A stretch of DNA of 64,000 nt from an uncultured Bacilli bacterium (GTDB lineage: Bacteria; Bacillota_I; Bacilli_A; RF39; UBA660): the NCBI GenBank assembly GCA_934102355.1, contig CAKOSO010000002.1, forward strand, positions 62,001 through 126,000, given 5' to 3'. The notes beneath the pieces were generated by a model. It searched no databases. It had not been told where the DNA came from and worked only from the letters and a program-made list of their open reading frames with translations. Positions 1 to 7,932 of the stretch are shown piece after piece. Each line of letters opens with the position of its first letter. The first letter of the stretch is position 1. The position numbers and the translations under genes were made by a program.

Positions 1-2449
1 TGATGTAAATAGTGTTGATATTTGTGATTTTCATAGTTTAAATCCTTCAAAAGTGATGTATTATTTTGATTTTGATAGTAATTTGTCTTTGGTACCAGAT
101 AATTTACTGGTAAATTTTGGTGTTTCTGATATTGAAAAGTTCAATGAGGATATTGTAAAGATAAATGATTATATTAAGAGCAGATTGAAATATGGAAAAA
201 CTTTAATTCTTTCTTTGCCAACAATTAATGTAAATAAGTTTATTGACCAGTTAGAAGTACCAGTTGTTATAACAACTATAGATGATATAAAAGATAATTG
301 TGTTAATGTTGTAAAACAGCCTATGTCTGAAGGTTTTTCTGTTTTATCATATATTTTTATTACAGAATATGAATTATTTAATAAAAAGGGTTACAAGGAA
401 CATAAGAGTAAATTTAGATTTGCTAATAGGCTTAAAGATTTATCAAAAATAGAAAAAGGTGATTATGTTGTTCATTATACTCATGGTATTGGTATATATA
501 ATGGTATAAAAACTTTAAAAAAGAATGGTGTTTTATGTGATTATATAGAGGTTTTATATAGTCATGGTGATAAGCTTTATATTCCTGCGTCAAAGATTGA
601 ACTTCTTAGTAAGTATTCTTCAAAAGAGGGATATGTTCCTAAAATTAATAGTTTGAATAGTACTAGTTGGGAAAAGACTAAACAAAGAGTTCGTGAGAAA
701 ATCAGATATGAAGCTGAAAGACTTATAAAAGTTCAAGCTATGAGGTCTTTGAGTAAAGGAATTGCTTTTAGTAAGGATACCCCATTACAACAGGTTTTTG
801 AAAGTGAATTTTTCTTCGATGAAACTCCAGATCAATTGAAGGTTGTAGAGCAAATAAAAAAAGATATGGAAAGTTCGATTCCTATGGATAGAATTGTCTG
901 TGGTGATGTTGGTTATGGTAAAACTGAAGTGGCTTTTAGAGCTATGTTTAAGGCGGTTATGGATTCTAAACAAGTTCTTTATTTGTGCCCTACAACACTT
1001 CTTTCTAAACAACAATATGAAAGTGCTATAGAAAGATTTAAGAATTATCCGATTAATATTGGAATCCTAAATAGGTTTACTTCTCCTAAGGAAACTAAAA
1101 GAATTTTGTCTCTTTTATCATCTGGAAAAATTGATATAGTATTTGGTACTCATCGTTTATTAAGTGATGATGTAAAGCCTTCTAATTTGGGACTTTTAGT
1201 AATTGATGAAGAACAAAGATTTGGTGTTGCACATAAAGAAAAGATTAAAGAATTTAAAAATAATATTGATGTTTTAACTCTTACTGCAACTCCTATTCCG
1301 AGAACACTTCAAATGTCTATGTTAGGTCTTAGAAATTTATCTTTACTTGAAACTCCACCTAAAAATAGAAAATCAATTCAGACTTATGTAGTTGGATATG
1401 ATGAGCGTCTTATTAGAAATATAGTTTATAAAGAAATGTCTAGGGGAGGGCAAGTTTTTATTCTATATAATAAAGTTGAAGATATAGAATTAAAAAAAGA
1501 AAGATTATCTAAAATAATTCCTGATGCTAAAATGATTGTGGCTCATGGACAACTATCTAAAATTGAACTTGAAAATAGGATTAATAGTTTTGTTAGTGGT
1601 GAGTATGATGTATTACTTTGTACGACAATAATTGAAACCGGAATGGATATTCCGAATGTTAATAGTTTAATTATTTTGGATGCCTCTAATTTTGGACTTA
1701 GTCAGTTATATCAAATTCGTGGTAGAGTTGGAAGAAGTGACAGACAGGCTTACGCTTATTTAATGTATGATAAACATAAGGTTTTAACTGAAACTGCAAT
1801 AAAGAGACTTAAGGTAATTAAAGATTATACAGAACTTGGTAGTGGATTTACTATTGCTACTCGAGATCTTTCTATTAGAGGTGCTGGTGATATATTGGGT
1901 GCTGAGCAAGCTGGATTTATTGATAGTGTTGGAATAGATCTTTATATGAAAATGCTTAATGATGAGGTTTTGCGTTTGAAGGGCGAAGAGATACCGGAAG
2001 AACAATCAGATGAAGAAAGTTCTATCATTAGTGCTAATCATATAGATGATAATTATGTATCAGATGAAGATTTGAAAATTGAAATCCATAAGATGATAAA
2101 TGAAATAGATTCTAAAGATAAATTTGATAAAGTAAAAAATGAACTTGAAGATAGATTTGGTTCTTTAAGTGAAGACTTAATTATTTATATGAATGTTGAA
2201 TTATTTGAGAAGTTAATTAAGAATGTAGGTGTTAGAAAAGTTAATGATAATAATATATATGTAGAGCTTATTATTGATTCTAAGCATTCTCAAGATATTG
2301 ACTATGAAAAATTGTTTGTTTCTTCACTTAAAATTTCAAATAAATTTAGTTTTAAATATATAAATAATGAGTTCTATATTAAGCTTTTAAAATCTGGTTT
2401 AGATAGACATTATATATACTATTTAAATGAATTATTAGAAAGGATATAA
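1..2449 (+). CDS. mfd: Transcription-repair coupling factor Mfd (5' end missing)
   Basis: Mfd is the ATP-dependent translocase that removes stalled RNA polymerase from damaged DNA and recruits UvrA. The reading frame is open from base 2, so the gene starts before the window; the GTG at 53 is not a real start. About 816 of the roughly 1,150-1,180 residues usual for the family are visible. The RNA-polymerase-interaction domain (GDYVVHYTHGIG, near base 460) is followed by the translocase. Walker A GDVGYGKTE lies near 902-928, the DEEQ box near 1203, TATPIPRT near 1282 and the TRG-like GRVGRSDRQ near 1721. The acidic C-terminal domain follows. The stop codon lies inside a terminator hairpin. As in Bacillus, spoVT comes next. 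The identification is secure. Confidence 0.97.
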   Translation, partial: DVNSVDICDFHSLNPSKVMYYFDFDSNLSLVPDNLLVNFGVSDIEKFNEDIVKINDYIKSRLKYGKTLILSLPTINVNKFIDQLEVPVVITTIDDIKDNCVNVVKQPMSEGFSVLSYIFITEYELFNKKGYKEHKSKFRFANRLKDLSKIEKGDYVVHYTHGIGIYNGIKTLKKNGVLCDYIEVLYSHGDKLYIPASKIELLSKYSSKEGYVPKINSLNSTSWEKTKQRVREKIRYEAERLIKVQAMRSLSKGIAFSKDTPLQQVFESEFFFDETPDQLKVVEQIKKDMESSIPMDRIVCGDVGYGKTEVAFRAMFKAVMDSKQVLYLCPTTLLSKQQYESAIERFKNYPINIGILNRFTSPKETKRILSLLSSGKIDIVFGTHRLLSDDVKPSNLGLLVIDEEQRFGVAHKEKIKEFKNNIDVLTLTATPIPRTLQMSMLGLRNLSLLETPPKNRKSIQTYVVGYDERLIRNIVYKEMSRGGQVFILYNKVEDIELKKERLSKIIPDAKMIVAHGQLSKIELENRINSFVSGEYDVLLCTTIIETGMDIPNVNSLIILDASNFGLSQLYQIRGRVGRSDRQAYAYLMYDKHKVLTETAIKRLKVIKDYTELGSGFTIATRDLSIRGAGDILGAEQAGFIDSVGIDLYMKMLNDEVLRLKGEEIPEEQSDEESSIISANHIDDNYVSDEDLKIEIHKMINEIDSKDKFDKVKNELEDRFGSLSEDLIIYMNVELFEKLIKNVGVRKVNDNNIYVELIIDSKHSQDIDYEKLFVSSLKISNKFSFKYINNEFYIKLLKSGLDRHYIYYLNELLERI

Positions 2450-2466
2450 AACTATATCCTTTTTAT
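2439..2466 (+). terminator. Rho-independent terminator after mfd
   Basis: A 10-bp stem (2439-2448 with 2453-2462) closes an AAAC loop and runs into a T-rich tract. The mfd stop codon is part of the left arm. Confidence 0.85.
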
Positions 2467-2496
2467 TTTGAAATGTTATCTAATTGTTTAAAAAAT

Positions 2497-2511
2497 TGGT
2501 AAAAATTACCA
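2497..2511. promoter_or_regulatory. Inverted repeat upstream of spoVT
   Basis: TGGTAA and TTACCA are separated by AAA, about 120 bases before the spoVT start. It could be an operator. A TATAAT sits at 2580-2585 without a clear -35. Function is unknown. Confidence 0.3.
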
Positions 2512-2632
2512 TGGGAATTTTTGGTATAAACAGATTATAATAAAAATAAATTATAGGCTTATATTAAATGTTTTTTTAGTATAATTTCTTTCGAATCAGA
2601 GAAAATAATTATAGATGAAAGCGGGGAATTAC

Positions 2633-3160
2633 ATGAAAACTACAGGTGTTATTAGAAGAATAGATGATTTAGGTCGAATAGTCATTCCCAAAGAGATTAG
2701 GAAAACTTTAAGAATTAAGGATGGAGAGTCATTAGAAATATATTTGGATAGTGATAATATTGTCTTGAAAAAGTTTTCTAGGCTTGAAGGATTAAGTGAT
2801 TTTTATAAAAATTATGTTGACTCTGTTCAATCTTCTATTGGTGAGAACATAATGATAACTGATAATGAAAAAATTGTGGCAGTTGCTGGTACTTTGAAGA
2901 AAAAATATTTGGATCATGATATTTCAAACTATGTTGAAAATGTTATTGATAACAGAGTCGATGTTGTTGAAAAAGAGCCAGTATTTATAGAAATTATTAA
3001 GGATGTTACTGAAGAGTGTACTTTTACTATTTCTCCAATAATTGCAAATGGGGATGCAATAGGTGCTGTTATTGTTTTATCTAAGGAGAATAAGCTTGAC
3101 GGATTCTGTGAAAAAGCGGTAAAGATTGCAGCGAAATTTTTAGGAAAATGTATTGAATAA
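2633..3160 (+). CDS. spoVT: Stage V sporulation protein T (AbrB-type regulator)
   Basis: SpoVT is a forespore transcription regulator with an N-terminal AbrB swapped-hairpin DNA-binding domain and a C-terminal GAF-like sensor domain. The first ~50 residues (MKTTGVIRRIDDLGRIVIPK onward) match SpoVT and AbrB closely. The 175-residue length fits SpoVT (about 178) and not the shorter AbrB. I start the gene at ATG 2633 because GCGGGG lies 6-7 bases upstream and the family begins exactly there. An upstream in-frame ATG at 2615 has no good ribosome site. The gene sits right after mfd, as in Bacillus. It is one of several signs that the host lineage keeps a sporulation programme. Confidence 0.93.
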   Translation: MKTTGVIRRIDDLGRIVIPKEIRKTLRIKDGESLEIYLDSDNIVLKKFSRLEGLSDFYKNYVDSVQSSIGENIMITDNEKIVAVAGTLKKKYLDHDISNYVENVIDNRVDVVEKEPVFIEIIKDVTEECTFTISPIIANGDAIGAVIVLSKENKLDGFCEKAVKIAAKFLGKCIE

Positions 3161-3181
3161 CAAAATTGATTGTGTTATACT
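3153..3181 (+). promoter_or_regulatory. Promoter of the metG T-box transcript
   Basis: TTGAAT (3153-3158), a 17-base spacer and TATACT (3176-3181) preceded by TGT, an extended -10. It overlaps the end of spoVT and lies just before the T-box leader. Confidence 0.7.
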
Positions 3182-3189
3182 CTAGTCAT

Positions 3190-3393
3190 ATTTAAATGTT
3201 TTGAAGGAAAGTTTGAAATAAAATGATTATTCAAAGAGAACTTATGGTTGGTGAAAATAAGTATAATATTTATTTCTTGTATGGTTTCTGGAACTGACTT
3301 TTTAGTCCGCTTTGTTCTAAGCGTTAAAATTTTGAGTAAATTTAAGGTGGTACCGCGACATGTTCGTCCTTATGGATGAATATGTCTTTTTTT
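3190..3393 (+). ncRNA. T-box leader (methionine type) of metG
   Basis: T-box leaders sense uncharged tRNA and prevent termination when it accumulates. The Stem I apex motif GGTTGGTGAAAA is present near 3246. On the 3' side of Stem I an ATG at 3281-3283 is in the right place to be the Met specifier codon. Two short hairpins follow (3296-3307 and 3308-3323), then the canonical AAGGTGGTACCGCG box (3344-3357). The terminator follows at once: a 13-pair arm (3357-3369 with 3374-3386) with two G-U pairs and a T-run. The downstream gene is methionyl-tRNA synthetase, which agrees with the specifier. Confidence 0.93.
3357..3393 (+). terminator. Conditional terminator of the T-box leader
   Basis: A long stem with a TTAT loop at 3370-3373 and eight or more T residues. 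Its left arm starts at the last G of the T-box motif, so terminator and antiterminator are mutually exclusive. Confidence 0.85.
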
Positions 3394-3422
3394 AAAACAT
3401 TTGATATTAAAGGAGGAAATTT

Positions 3423-4946
3423 ATGGATAAAAAGTTTTATATTACAACACCAATATATTATCCAAGTGCTAATTTTCATATAGGTCATTGTTATACTACA
3501 ATTATTGCGGATGCAATTGCTAGATTTAAGAGATTAGATGGATATGATGTGTATTTTTTAACTGGATCTGATGAACATGGACAAAAAATTGAAAAGAAAG
3601 CAATCGATGCCAAAGTAGCACCAAAGGAGTATGTTGATAATATTGTAGAAAATGCTAAAGATTTATGGGCAAAACTAGGTATTAGCTATAATAAATTTAT
3701 TAGGACTACTGATGAAGATCATTGTGTAGCTGTACAAAAGATATTTAAAAAATTGTATGATCAAGGAGATATTTATAAAGGAGAATATAAGGGACTTTAT
3801 TGTACTCCGTGTGAATCATTTTGGACTGAAACTCAATTAGTTGATGGAAAATGTCCTGATTGTGGAAGGGAAGTTTATGAAGTTTCAGAAGAAGCATATT
3901 TTTTAAGACTTTCTAAGTATCAAGACAGATTGGTTAAGTTTTATGATGAACATCCAGATTTTATTCAACCAATTTCTCGTAAAAACGAAATGTTAAATAA
4001 TTTTATTAACCCAGGTCTTGACGATTTATGTGTTTCTCGTACAAGTTTCAAGTGGGGAATTCCTGTTACATTTGATGAAAAACATGTGGTATATGTATGG
4101 CTTGATGCACTATCTAATTATATAACTGCATTAGGGTATTTAAGTAATGATGATAGTAATTTTAAGAAGTATTGGCCAGCAGATTTACATATTGTTGGTA
4201 AGGAAATTGTTAGATTTCATGTTATTATATGGCCAATTATGTTGATGGCTTTAGATTTACCATTACCTAAAAAGGTATTTGGGCACGGATGGCTTAAAAT
4301 TGGTAATGAACGTATTTCAAAGTCATTAGGAAATTATGAAGATCCAAGGATATACATTGAAAAGTATGGAGCTGATGCAGTAAGATATTATGCTCTTAGC
4401 GAAGTTCCTTTTGGTAGTGATGGTAATTTTTCAGTTGAACTACTTATTACACGTACCAATACTGATTTAGCTAATATCCTAGGAAATTTGGTAAGTAGAA
4501 CTATTTCAATGGCTAATAAATATTTTAATGGAAGTGTTTCTAATAAGGGACTTATTCTTGATATGGATAAAGAATTATTAGGCATGAAAGATAATTTATT
4601 TGATGTAGTTAAGAGTAAGATGGACAATTTAGAAATAAATGTTGCTATTAGTGCTATTTTTGACGTACTAAGACGTGCGAACAAATATGTAGATGAAACT
4701 CAACCATGGGTTCTAGCAAAAAATGAAAGAGATAGAGATAGACTTGAACAAGTTATTTATAATCTAATTGATACTATAAGAGTTTGTGCAATTTTATTAC
4801 AACCATTTATACCAAATACTACAAATAAGATATTTGATCTAATAGGTGTTAGTGGTACTAGTTTTAACAATATTAATGATAAAATTAACTCTTATAACGT
4901 AAAAGAATCAGAAATTTTATTCAAAAGAATAGAAATCGACAAATAA
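3423..4946 (+). CDS. metG: Methionyl-tRNA synthetase
   Basis: This class I aminoacyl-tRNA synthetase charges tRNA-Met in the cytoplasm. HIGH is at residues 19-22, and the KMSKS-type loop is RISKS at 297-301. A zinc knuckle has CTPC (127-130) and CPDC (144-147). The 507-residue protein ends after the anticodon-binding helical domain. It lacks the C-terminal EMAP/Trbp111-like tRNA-binding domain that makes Bacillus MetS about 660 residues long. AAAGGAGGA precedes the ATG. Expression is probably set by the T-box leader directly upstream. Confidence 0.97.
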   Translation: MDKKFYITTPIYYPSANFHIGHCYTTIIADAIARFKRLDGYDVYFLTGSDEHGQKIEKKAIDAKVAPKEYVDNIVENAKDLWAKLGISYNKFIRTTDEDHCVAVQKIFKKLYDQGDIYKGEYKGLYCTPCESFWTETQLVDGKCPDCGREVYEVSEEAYFLRLSKYQDRLVKFYDEHPDFIQPISRKNEMLNNFINPGLDDLCVSRTSFKWGIPVTFDEKHVVYVWLDALSNYITALGYLSNDDSNFKKYWPADLHIVGKEIVRFHVIIWPIMLMALDLPLPKKVFGHGWLKIGNERISKSLGNYEDPRIYIEKYGADAVRYYALSEVPFGSDGNFSVELLITRTNTDLANILGNLVSRTISMANKYFNGSVSNKGLILDMDKELLGMKDNLFDVVKSKMDNLEINVAISAIFDVLRRANKYVDETQPWVLAKNERDRDRLEQVIYNLIDTIRVCAILLQPFIPNTTNKIFDLIGVSGTSFNNINDKINSYNVKESEILFKRIEIDK

Positions 4947-4968
4947 TTTACACAATATAGTGTAAATT
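4945..4968. repeat. Perfect inverted repeat after metG
   Basis: Nine-base arms (AATTTACAC and GTGTAAATT) enclose AATATA. There is no T-run on the + strand, so it is a weak terminator at best. It could also be an RNA 3'-end stabiliser or a protein-binding site. Confidence 0.5.
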
Positions 4969-5049
4969 GTAGAAGAAAGTTATGGTTTCAATTGTTTTAT
5001 CTTAATATAGTAACTATAATTTAAATTGTTGTACAGCAAAGGAGAAAAA

Positions 5050-5199
5050 ATGTCAGCACAAAGGCTTGCGGTTTTACATCTGTCGTTGTTACTATTATTT
5101 ATTCTGTTCTTAAATGTAGTATTTAATAAGAACTTACTAGATTTAGGATATTTATTAGTACTACTTTATGGCTTTTTGAAGTTTAGAAAGATATTTTGA
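5050..5199 (+). CDS. Small membrane protein, 49 residues, unknown
   Basis: ATG 5050 follows AAAGGAGA at good spacing, and the frame stays open for 49 codons. The product starts with a short polar segment (MSAQRLAVLHLS). Two hydrophobic stretches follow, about residues 12-25 and 32-43, and then a basic end (KFRKIF). This suggests a two-segment membrane hairpin. The stop lies inside a strong 12-bp terminator, which supports a real, self-contained transcription unit. I do not recognise the family. The next transcription unit downstream encodes a TasA-like protein, but no functional link can be shown. Confidence 0.6.
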   Translation: MSAQRLAVLHLSLLLLFILFLNVVFNKNLLDLGYLLVLLYGFLKFRKIF

Positions 5200-5219
5200 T
5201 TTTACAAAATATCTTTTTG
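5187..5219 (+). terminator. Terminator of the small membrane protein gene
   Basis: A 12-bp perfect stem (5187-5198 with 5205-5216) with an ATTTTA loop and a T-run. The stop codon is in the left arm. Confidence 0.88.
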
Positions 5220-5236
5220 TTTTTTAAGAAATCTAT

Positions 5237-5263
5237 TTGCAAAAATTCAAAATGTGATATACT
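5237..5263 (+). promoter_or_regulatory. Promoter of TasA-like gene 1
   Basis: TTGCAA (5237-5242; or TTTGCA one base earlier) and TATACT (5258-5263), with TGA directly before the -10. The same elements at identical spacing occur at 11241-11267 before the paralogous gene. Confidence 0.65.
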
Positions 5264-5270
5264 TATTATA

Positions 5271-5297
5271 GTACGGTAGTAAAATAAGTGCCGATAC
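5271..5297 (+). promoter_or_regulatory. Conserved 5'-leader hairpin, copy 1
   Basis: GTACGG pairs with CCG-A-TAC (one bulged A) around a 14-base loop that starts TAGTAAAA. It sits just after the promoter and before the ribosome site. The copy at 11275-11301 has the same stem and differs only in the loop. Confidence 0.5.
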
Positions 5298-5323
5298 AAA
5301 TATATAGAAAGGAAAGAAGAAAA

Positions 5324-5950
5324 ATGAAAGACAAAGGATTTAAAATGGGAATACTAGTTGCAGTAATAGCAATGGTAGTAGTTGTAGGAATAGGATATGC
5401 AGCATTTACAGCAACATTAAATATTAATGGTACAGCAAAGGTTGAAGCATCATCTTGGAATGTTCACTTCGCTAATTGTACTGATGGTAATTGTATTACC
5501 ACATTAAATATACAAAATGCAAAAGGAATTCCATCAACTGCAGTAGTTAATGTTGAACCAGTTTTAACTGATACTACAATCAGTGATTGGGATGTAACAC
5601 TTAAAACTCCTGGAGATGCTGTTAAATACACATTTAATGTAGTTAATGATGGATCATTTGATGCAAAACTTTCTAGCTCATTTGCACTTCCAACTCCAAC
5701 ATGTACAGGAACTGGAGAAAACGCAGAAACAGATGCTGCTAATGTATGCAAAAATTTAGTATATAATATTTCTTCAACAGGTGGAATTACTTCATCATTC
5801 GATCTTCCAAACTTAGTTATAGCTAAAGGTGAGTCTAGAGCATTTACTATTTCTTTGCTTTATAAAGCAACTGCAACAGATGCAGAACTTCCAAAAGGTG
5901 ATGTAACAATTTCAAATCTTGGATTTACTATGGTTTATACACAAGCATAA
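5324..5950 (+). CDS. TasA/camelysin-like secreted protein 1 (predicted SipW substrate)
   Basis: This is a 208-residue precursor. A short charged N-terminus precedes a hydrophobic segment (about residues 8-27), then GYAAFTATLNINGTAKVEAS, the type of signal region cut by SipW-like peptidases in TasA and camelysin proteins. The mature part is predicted beta-rich. It has a Cys pair (C-TGTG...DAANVC) shared with the paralogue at 11330, plus two extra Cys near the start (NCTDGNC). I start at ATG 5324, after GAAAGGAAAG; the GTG at 5288 falls inside the conserved leader. The likely role is an extracellular fibre or matrix subunit. That role is inferred from the family and from the sipW gene 2 kb away. 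Confidence 0.75.
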   Translation: MKDKGFKMGILVAVIAMVVVVGIGYAAFTATLNINGTAKVEASSWNVHFANCTDGNCITTLNIQNAKGIPSTAVVNVEPVLTDTTISDWDVTLKTPGDAVKYTFNVVNDGSFDAKLSSSFALPTPTCTGTGENAETDAANVCKNLVYNISSTGGITSSFDLPNLVIAKGESRAFTISLLYKATATDAELPKGDVTISNLGFTMVYTQA

Positions 5951-5951
5951 T

Positions 5952-5977
5952 AAAAAGCCTTTGGGCTTTTTTATTTT
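5952..5977 (+). terminator. Terminator of TasA-like gene 1
   Basis: An 8-bp stem (AAAAAGCC with GGCTTTTT) with a TTTG loop and a T-run, just after the stop. Confidence 0.9.
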
Positions 5978-6013
5978 TGCTATTTAATATATAATTTTAA
6001 TGAGGTGTTTATA

Positions 6014-6763
6014 ATGTTTATTGATACACATTGTCATTTGGCTTTTGAAGATAATATTGATAAGATTATTTCTGACTGTAATAAAAATGATGTTTTGTAT
6101 TTAATTCTTGGTAGTTCTTCTTTAGAAGATAATGATGAAAATATTAAGATTTGTTCAAGTTATAATAATGTTTATACATCTTTAGGTTATCATCCAGAAT
6201 TTGCTGATAAAATTACTAAAAATGATATAGAAAGTCTTTGTGAAAAGTGTAAAAATTCTAAAGTTGTAGCAATTGGTGAGATTGGTCTTGATTATCATTA
6301 TGGAAAAGAATATCGTAATGAACAAATTGAACTTTTTGAGGAGCAATTAAAGCTTGCTGAAAAGTTTAATCTTCCTGTTATTATTCATAGTAGAGATGCT
6401 ACTTTTGATACAATTAATACTCTTAAAAAGTTTAATGTAACTGGTGTTATTCATTGTTTTTCTGGAAGCTTAGAAACTGCAAAAGAGTATATTAATATGG
6501 GTTTTTTATTAGGGATTGGAGGAGTAGTAACTTTTAAAAATAGTAATTTATCTAATGTTTTAAAAAAAATAGATTTGGATAAAATAGTATTGGAAACTGA
6601 TAGTCCTTATCTTTCTCCTTTTAGAGGTGAAAAGAATAGTCCTAGTAATATTCCTGTTATTGCATCATTTATTGCAAATATATATAATGTTTCTGTTCAA
6701 AATGTTGCAGATATTACAACAAATAATGTAAAGAAGATGTTTAAAATTGATATAAAAGATTGA
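6014..6763 (+). CDS. tatD: TatD-family metal-dependent DNase
   Basis: A 249-residue TIM-barrel hydrolase of the TatD/YabD family. The metal ligands are in the expected order: DTHCHL at the N-terminus, GEIGLDYH, IIHSRDA, GVIHCFSG and LETDSPYLSP. Family members act on DNA ends and on 3' phosphate or D-aminoacyl substrates; the exact role here is unknown. The start is ATG 6014, since GAGGTG lies six bases upstream and the conserved FIDTHCH begins there. In Bacillus the order is metS-yabD-rnmV-ksgA. Here metG precedes and ksgA follows, but rnmV is missing and a SipW cassette takes its place. Confidence 0.93.
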   Translation: MFIDTHCHLAFEDNIDKIISDCNKNDVLYLILGSSSLEDNDENIKICSSYNNVYTSLGYHPEFADKITKNDIESLCEKCKNSKVVAIGEIGLDYHYGKEYRNEQIELFEEQLKLAEKFNLPVIIHSRDATFDTINTLKKFNVTGVIHCFSGSLETAKEYINMGFLLGIGGVVTFKNSNLSNVLKKIDLDKIVLETDSPYLSPFRGEKNSPSNIPVIASFIANIYNVSVQNVADITTNNVKKMFKIDIKD

Positions 6764-6788
6764 AAGAATTCTTTATATTTTATATAAT
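6760..6788 (+). promoter_or_regulatory. Promoter of the SipW cassette with palindromic spacer
   Basis: TTGAAA (6760-6765), 17 bases and TATAAT (6783-6788). The -35 overlaps the tatD stop. A perfect palindrome AAAGAATTCTTT (6763-6774) overlaps the -35 and part of the spacer and could be a repressor site. Confidence 0.6.
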
Positions 6789-6806
6789 TTAATAAGGATG
6801 ATATGT

Positions 6807-7271
6807 ATGTTTAGTGAAGAGGAAAGTAAAGTTAAAAGAATTATTTTAATAATATTAGTAATTTTAATTTTTTTAGTAGCAGCAGTTGGTATAAGTTATG
6901 CTTTACCTAATAATGCTTTTTTGTCATCTGATGTTAAGTTTGTAACTCCAAGTATAACTTTGAGTTATGATTCTAACGATTATATTAAAAGTGGTGAAGA
7001 ATTTAGTTTTTCTGTTAGTAAAAGTATTTCTGATGTACCTTATAAGATATATTTAAATACAAGTAAAGATTGTAGTGATAGTAATATAAAACTTTATAAT
7101 GATTCTTATTTATTATATGATGGAAAAATTTCAGCTTTAGATTATGATAATTCTTATTTATTATATAAAGATTTAAGTGGTAAAAATTATAACAATTATA
7201 AACTTTTTGTTACTTCTTTTAATGCAGAGAATAAATGTAGTTTCTCTTTAAATATTGAAATGGGGTTGTAA
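6807..7271 (+). CDS. Membrane-anchored or secreted protein of the SipW cassette (A)
   Basis: A 154-residue protein. After a short charged start (MFSEEESKVKR) comes one hydrophobic segment at about residues 13-32 ending AAVGISYALP. A polar, Tyr/Ser/Asn-rich, probably beta-rich domain with two Cys follows. The start is ATG 6807, with AAGGA nine bases before it; an in-frame ATG at 6798 overlaps that site. The VGISYALP motif recurs as VGISFALP in the next gene, so the two are probably related. The gene is one base from the next, and sipW follows 45 bases after that one. It may be a minor fibre subunit or anchor. No known family was recognised. Confidence 0.6.
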   Translation: MFSEEESKVKRIILIILVILIFLVAAVGISYALPNNAFLSSDVKFVTPSITLSYDSNDYIKSGEEFSFSVSKSISDVPYKIYLNTSKDCSDSNIKLYNDSYLLYDGKISALDYDNSYLLYKDLSGKNYNNYKLFVTSFNAENKCSFSLNIEMGL

Positions 7272-7272
7272 T

Positions 7273-7887
7273 ATGGAAGGTGGAAAAGAACAAAGAAAAT
7301 TATCATTAATATTGGTAGTAATGATATTTATGGTGCTTTTTATAGCAGTTGTCGGTATTTCTTTTGCTTTACCTGATTTTTCTTTAATAGGCAAAGAAAA
7401 AAGTAATGCTATGTTATTAATTAACAATAAAGAAATTGATGAACAAAATGATAGCTTTTTAATTTCTGGATTGTATCCTATTGATGATTCACTTAGTTCA
7501 GTTTATAGTAAATCTATAACTTTTGATGTATTTTCTGGAAACAAGAATTATGATTGTAAGATATTTTTATCTGATTTTATTAATGGTTCAAATATAGACG
7601 CAAACAATATAAAAATTAGTTTAGTTAAAGATAATAAATATATAATTGGTTCTAAGAAAAAGGGAGAGTTTCTTAGTAGTATTGAATATGATGAAAGTTT
7701 AAATAGTTACGTTTTGGATAGCTATTTATTAAAAGCTTCTGAAAAACATCACTATTCTTTAAATGTGTGGTTGGAAGATAGTTATAAAGGTAATGTTTCA
7801 TATTCTTTATCTGATGGAAAAAGTAATGTTACTATTGCAACTGATTCATTTTCTATGAAAATAAATGCGGATTTTGTACAAAAATAA
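7273..7887 (+). CDS. Membrane-anchored or secreted protein of the SipW cassette (B)
   Basis: A 204-residue protein with a charged start (MEGGKEQRK), a hydrophobic segment at about residues 10-30 ending VGISFALP, and a Ser/Asn/Asp-rich, probably extracytoplasmic domain. It resembles the preceding gene product in the signal region and overall plan. The start is ATG 7273 after GGGG in the end of the previous gene; the longer frame from 7255 would overlap that gene. Its position directly before sipW suggests that SipW processes it. The role is unknown; a component of the TasA-like fibre system is a reasonable guess. Confidence 0.6.
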   Translation: MEGGKEQRKLSLILVVMIFMVLFIAVVGISFALPDFSLIGKEKSNAMLLINNKEIDEQNDSFLISGLYPIDDSLSSVYSKSITFDVFSGNKNYDCKIFLSDFINGSNIDANNIKISLVKDNKYIIGSKKKGEFLSSIEYDESLNSYVLDSYLLKASEKHHYSLNVWLEDSYKGNVSYSLSDGKSNVTIATDSFSMKINADFVQK

Positions 7888-7932
7888 AGGGTTTTGATAA
7901 TAAAAAGAATAAAGAGGGAGGGATAACTTATT

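Noticed and set aside
4388..4684. A minus-strand frame of 98 codons inside metG
   Set aside because: It is a codon-composition artefact within a conserved synthetase gene.
5288..5323. Upstream GTG start for TasA-like gene 1
   Set aside because: The GTG lies in the conserved leader hairpin shared with the second gene, where the true ATG follows GAAAGGAAAG.
5464..5751. A minus-strand frame opposite TasA-like gene 1
   Set aside because: It is a shadow of the sense gene: no start signal and no promoter.
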